Origin: Prevotellaceae bacterium
Lineage (GTDB): Bacteria; Bacteroidota; Bacteroidia; Bacteroidales; UBA932
Direction: 5' to 3'
Assembly: GCA_031284065.1 (NCBI GenBank)
Contig: JAITAP010000073.1
Coordinates: 1-7,596, forward strand
Length of the DNA: 7,596 bases
Positions 5,372 to 7,596 of this stretch are shown one piece after another; position 1 is the stretch's first letter, and each line of letters begins with the position of its first letter. A program made the position numbers and the translations under genes. The notes under the pieces were generated by a model. The model saw only the letters and a program-made list of their open reading frames with translations. It was not told the origin of the DNA and did no database searches.

Positions 5372-5612
5372 ATTAGGAATTACGAATAGGGCTTACGCCG
5401 CAACAACCTCATTTCCACCTAATTTTCCCTAACAAAACAACCTCAGTAGCAAAGGCGTTGCAAATATCTCTCCCCAACCTAATTACCTCATTACAAAGCG
5501 ACTGAATGAGGTAATGAGGTTGGGGATTGTATTTATGCTGCTTCCTGCTACTGAGGTTGTTTTGTTGTTTGGAATTAGGTGAAAATGAGGTTTCTACATC
5601 GTAATTCCTAAT
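5372..5612. repeat. 241-bp foldback element (MITE-like inverted repeat)
   Basis: Both halves pair over most of their length around a 12-nt loop (5493-5504). From outside in: a perfect 14-bp outer pair ATTAGGAATTACGA (5372-5385) with 5599-5612; 19 of 20 at 5405-5424 with 5573-5592; a perfect 20 of 20 at 5431-5450 with 5547-5566; 21 of 22 at 5471-5492 with 5505-5526. Unpaired internal loops lie between these. It encodes nothing. It ends 28 bp from the stop of the lipoprotein gene and could end that leftward transcript as an RNA hairpin, though no clean T-run marks a classical terminator. The structure fits a non-autonomous foldback or MITE-like element. Short AATTCCTA repeats follow at about 5602-5629. 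Confidence 0.9.
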
Positions 5613-5640
5613 TCTTAATTCCTAATTCCACCGGAGGTTT

Positions 5641-6681
5641 TTACCGGAAAAGGCGCGATTTTGCCGCAGGCTTGCCCTTTGATTTGCCCGTGCTCTCCGA
5701 GTCGCTCACCCACTTTACGTAAATCACCATGTTGTTGTCCGACAAAGATATACTATAAACTTCTTGCTTAAAGTCCTTGTCGGAATACAACTTCGGCCTC
5801 ATGCTCGGCACTTTGGGGGCATAGCGAATTATATCGTAGGGGTCGAAGTCGACGTACGAGTCGGAGTAGAAAAAGTAGAAGGTGCTTTCACCACGCCCTT
5901 CGCCCCACACCACTTTGACGCTATACTGCTTGGCAAGCGGGAAATCCGACTTCTTATAGCCGCTCGGCAGGGCAGGGCTGGCGGAGTAGGTGTACTTGAG
6001 TTCTTCCATCACATAGGAGTCCTCTTCATTGGAACCCTTACTTTCAGCCTTGATGCTGCTTAGCTTCTTGCTTGCGGTAATGGCAATTATTGCCTTTCCT
6101 GTAATACCATCTTCCGTAAAAGTTCCTACAAAAACATCATTCTCTACCTTCCACTTAGAATTAGCATCTGTTATGACCCTTGTTATGTCCACGTCTTCGA
6201 TAAATTCTTCAAAAACTTCGCTATTGTTCCAGTAGGCATCGCTAATTTTGTAACTTCCTATCTCGTTTCCTATCGAGCTCTCGTTGTTGTATTGGTCGTT
6301 GTTGTATTCGTTGTAGTAAGCAATGTCATTTTCAGTGTAGATAAAGCCGCCCAGCACTCCGCCTTTGTACTCAAAAACTAATAACTCTTTTTTGGCGTCA
6401 AGGTCAAGCTGGAACTGATAGATTTCTTTATCTCCATCATTTTCTATTTCTGTTTTCTCCCCAGAAACTTGGCGCACCGCAGCCATATTAGCGTCCACCT
6501 CCTTAAAGAGCGCCACAATTTGCTCGTAGGTCATATCCTTGGAGGGCTTGTAAAGTTCGGTATCGCTGCCGTTGTCTTCATCCTTGTCGCAGGCCGATAA
6601 GCCTGCGCTTAGCGCTACAGCCAGCGCTACGGCGGCAGCCCATGAGGCTACCATGTTTTGGTAAAATGTAAATTTTTTCAT
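5641..6681 (-). CDS. predicted surface lipoprotein with InlB/Flg_new-like C-terminal module
   Basis: This 346-aa protein has a clear type II signal: basic MKK, a hydrophobic stretch, and lipobox LSAC with Cys31. Next come DKDEDNGSD; a Lys plus acidic residues just after the Cys resembles the lipoprotein export signal that sends Bacteroidota lipoproteins to the cell surface. The middle (about 45-235) is acidic and rich in Asn/Tyr, with no family I recognise. Residues about 252-324 (VKVVWGEGRGES onward, then KLYSDKDFKQEVYSISLSDN, ending IYVKW) resemble a single Listeria-Bacteroides (InlB B-type/Flg_new) repeat, which usually ends in LYAKW. The last 20 residues are Ser/Lys/Arg-rich. The start ATG precedes the signal peptide directly. 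Upstream on the same strand is a long structured region (6801-7066) that may be its leader. No operon partner is seen. The role may be adhesion or ligand binding, which is inferred. Confidence 0.85.
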   Translation of the reverse strand: MKKFTFYQNMVASWAAAVALAVALSAGLSACDKDEDNGSDTELYKPSKDMTYEQIVALFKEVDANMAAVRQVSGEKTEIENDGDKEIYQFQLDLDAKKELLVFEYKGGVLGGFIYTENDIAYYNEYNNDQYNNESSIGNEIGSYKISDAYWNNSEVFEEFIEDVDITRVITDANSKWKVENDVFVGTFTEDGITGKAIIAITASKKLSSIKAESKGSNEEDSYVMEELKYTYSASPALPSGYKKSDFPLAKQYSVKVVWGEGRGESTFYFFYSDSYVDFDPYDIIRYAPKVPSMRPKLYSDKDFKQEVYSISLSDNNMVIYVKWVSDSESTGKSKGKPAAKSRLFR

Positions 6682-6800
6682 TGCAATAAAATTTTTACTT
6701 GTTTGTTGCGCCTACTCCTTGTTTACTGTCGCGTTGTTCGGCTTGTTTACGACGAAAAATTAATTTTTTGTTTTGGGAAATTTGGGGTGAGGCAGGGGCA

Positions 6801-7066
6801 TAAAAAAACCGTTAACTAAATTTCTTTTGCTATTGAGGTTCTAGACTACCCTTGCTGTCAAAAAGAATAAAGCCCACGATTTCTCGTGAGCGTTACAACT
6901 TTACTCTTTACAGCAATGAAATTGTCTAGATTTCAATAGCAAAAGTCAAAGCTAACGCTTTATATATATGTCAATCGCTCTCCTTGAGAACGAATCCTCG
7001 TGCGAGGTTATTTTACGTATGCTTCATGCAGAAAAATTTTTTAGAAGTTAGCGACTGTGTTTAATT
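6801..7066 (-). ncRNA. candidate structured RNA or leader upstream of the lipoprotein gene
   Basis: A 122-nt rod dominates. Arms 6824-6836 with 6933-6945 (13 of 13) and 6840-6846 with 6924-6930 (7 of 7) are separated by a small bulge. Further in, 6852-6858 pairs with 6910-6916 and 6868-6872 with 6899-6903; a CACGA/TCGTG tip sits at 6875-6888. To its right are hairpins 6976-6992 (seven pairs, one G-U only in minus-strand RNA) and 6996-7007 (CCTCG/CGAGG). GCTAAC at 6951-6956 can close with GTTAGC at 7047-7052 around both. The minus strand is favoured by the G-U pair and by a TACCTTTG element at 7072-7079. A seven-T run on the minus strand (6802-6808) might mark an end, but no tight hairpin abuts it. 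It could be a standalone ncRNA, a cis-acting leader, or a foldback element. I match it to no named RNA family. Confidence 0.45.
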
Positions 7067-7071
7067 CGGTA

Positions 7072-7079
7072 CAAAGGTA
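7072..7079 (-). promoter_or_regulatory. -7 element TACCTTTG for the structured RNA or lipoprotein
   Basis: On the minus strand this is a full match to TAnnTTTG. Transcription would begin just left of it and run through the structured region toward the lipoprotein gene. No -33 element was found at normal spacing, so the call rests on the octamer and its position. Confidence 0.4.
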
Positions 7080-7139
7080 TAAATTTTTGCGTTACTACGT
7101 GCTGCCGTCGTGCAGATTTTTTACAGGGTAAACGCCCCG

Positions 7140-7350
7140 CCCCGAGCTGCACCTGCGGCTTGCAAGGGGTTATTCAAATTCAGCCCCTACGGGGCTACGC
7201 TACGCGCCGTACCGGCAAGGGTAGCGTTTTTGCCGTCCCGTAGGGACTTTGAGATGGCGCTCATGCCGCTGACCGTAGGCTAAAGCCTACGGTTAATCAA
7301 GTGTCGTCCCTGCGGGACTTGCCCGCGCGTCAGCCAATTCAAAATTCAAA
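7140..7350. repeat. GC-rich hairpin repeat, second location
   Basis: The module at 7140-7169 and the following sequence to about 7247 align with 5186 onward. Hairpins in order: AGCCCC-TAC-GGGGCT (7182-7196), GTCCC-GTA-GGGAC (7235-7247), ACCGTAGGC-TAAA-GCCTACGGT (7272-7293, nine perfect pairs) and GTCCC-TGC-GGGAC (7306-7318). The end, CGTCAG-C-AATTCAAAATTCAAA, equals that of the other copy (5317-5339). Between 7248 and 7305 this copy has sequence missing from the 5.2-kb one. It is a composite non-coding repeat with no gene inside. Confidence 0.85.
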
Positions 7351-7461
7351 TTAACCTCTACCATGTTATCTGCGTGATTTTTGCGCAAATGTAGGGTGGT
7401 TTTGGGGCGTGGGTTAAGAAACATTAAAGTTGTGGTGAGATTTTTGAGCCGAAAAAATAGC

Positions 7462-7469
7462 TACATTTG
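7462..7469 (+). promoter_or_regulatory. -7 element TACATTTG, copy B
   Basis: The octamer is identical to 4153-4160 and here lies 38 bp before the ATG of the second 59-aa gene, with no other gene between. This makes it the natural promoter candidate for that gene. Confidence 0.5.
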
Positions 7470-7507
7470 CTGCGTAAAAACGTTAACGCAGTAAAATTCA
7501 AAAACCA

Positions 7508-7596
7508 TGTTAGCAACAAAACCCAATAAAACAAATATGCAGCGTACCTGCGCTGATGTGCCGGACGATACGCTAATGACAAAAGAAGAATTTTTT
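7508..7596 (+). CDS. 59-aa antitoxin-like protein, copy 2, cut by window end
   Basis: The first 29 codons are visible and equal the gene at 4570 except Lys28 to Glu, giving MTKEEFF, closer to the pattern I expect of this antitoxin-like family. The upstream 30 bp are also nearly the same. The gene runs off the right edge, so whether a toxin gene follows cannot be seen. If one does, this would be the working copy and 4570-4749 the solitary one. Confidence 0.6.

Larger units (their letters stand above)
7351..7596 (+). repeat. block copy B: promoter region joined directly to the 59-aa gene
   Basis: From 7351 to about 7475 this follows 4030-4169. From the CGTAAA onward it follows 4536-4659. The 372 bp that in copy A lie between the two CGTAAA sites (4164 and 4536) are absent. 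Copy B therefore shows either the state before insertion of the small membrane-gene cassette or a deletion of it at 6-bp microhomology. Confidence 0.93.

Noticed and set aside
6824..6945. tracrRNA or retron msr-msd
   Set aside because: No Cas9, CRISPR array or reverse transcriptase gene is in the window, so a hairpin alone does not support either.

Overview
The window looks like a chromosomal piece of a Bacteroidota bacterium, most likely from Bacteroidales. Four things support this: a GldB-family lipoprotein; a DNA polymerase III delta-prime subunit of the Bacteroidota type; TAnnTTTG-type promoter elements with mostly no Shine-Dalgarno sequence before the main genes; and a lipoprotein whose acidic residues after the lipid-bearing Cys resemble the Bacteroidota surface-export signal. 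No rRNA, tRNA, CRISPR array or transposase gene was found.

Left part (1-3995). Four 60-bp tandem repeats open the window. They are followed by two leftward housekeeping-type genes that probably form an operon: a GNAT/YghO-like protein (1503-2693), then holB (326-1468). A divergent intergenic region with a long inverted repeat (2773-2862) separates them from rightward gldB (2988-3995).

Middle part (4030-5001). This is a duplicated and rearranged nest of very small genes: a 67-aa two-helix membrane protein, a 37-aa single-helix membrane protein and a 59-aa antitoxin-like protein. A 154-bp piece holding the 37-aa gene recurs exactly 500 bp downstream (4348-4501 and 4848-5001), and all five differences are silent. 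The promoter-like block upstream (4030-4169) and the start of the 59-aa gene recur at 7351-7596. In that copy the two membrane-protein genes are absent, with the join at a CGTAAA microhomology.

Right part (5002-7350). A 639-bp gene-free stretch holds GC-rich hairpin repeats, an AT-rich repeat related to the left-edge tandem repeat, and a 241-bp foldback element. Next is a leftward predicted surface lipoprotein gene (5641-6681). The 0.8 kb upstream of it contains a strongly structured region (122-nt rod plus smaller hairpins) that could be the lipoprotein's RNA leader or a separate ncRNA. Then come a second copy of the GC-rich hairpin repeat and the second copy of the small-gene promoter block.

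Overall, conserved genes (holB, GNAT, gldB) border an accessory region built from dispersed repeats and duplicated small-gene cassettes. The most notable item is the small membrane-protein cassette. Its silent-only divergence argues that these tiny reading frames are real and under selection. All functional calls come from reading the sequence; no homology search was run.
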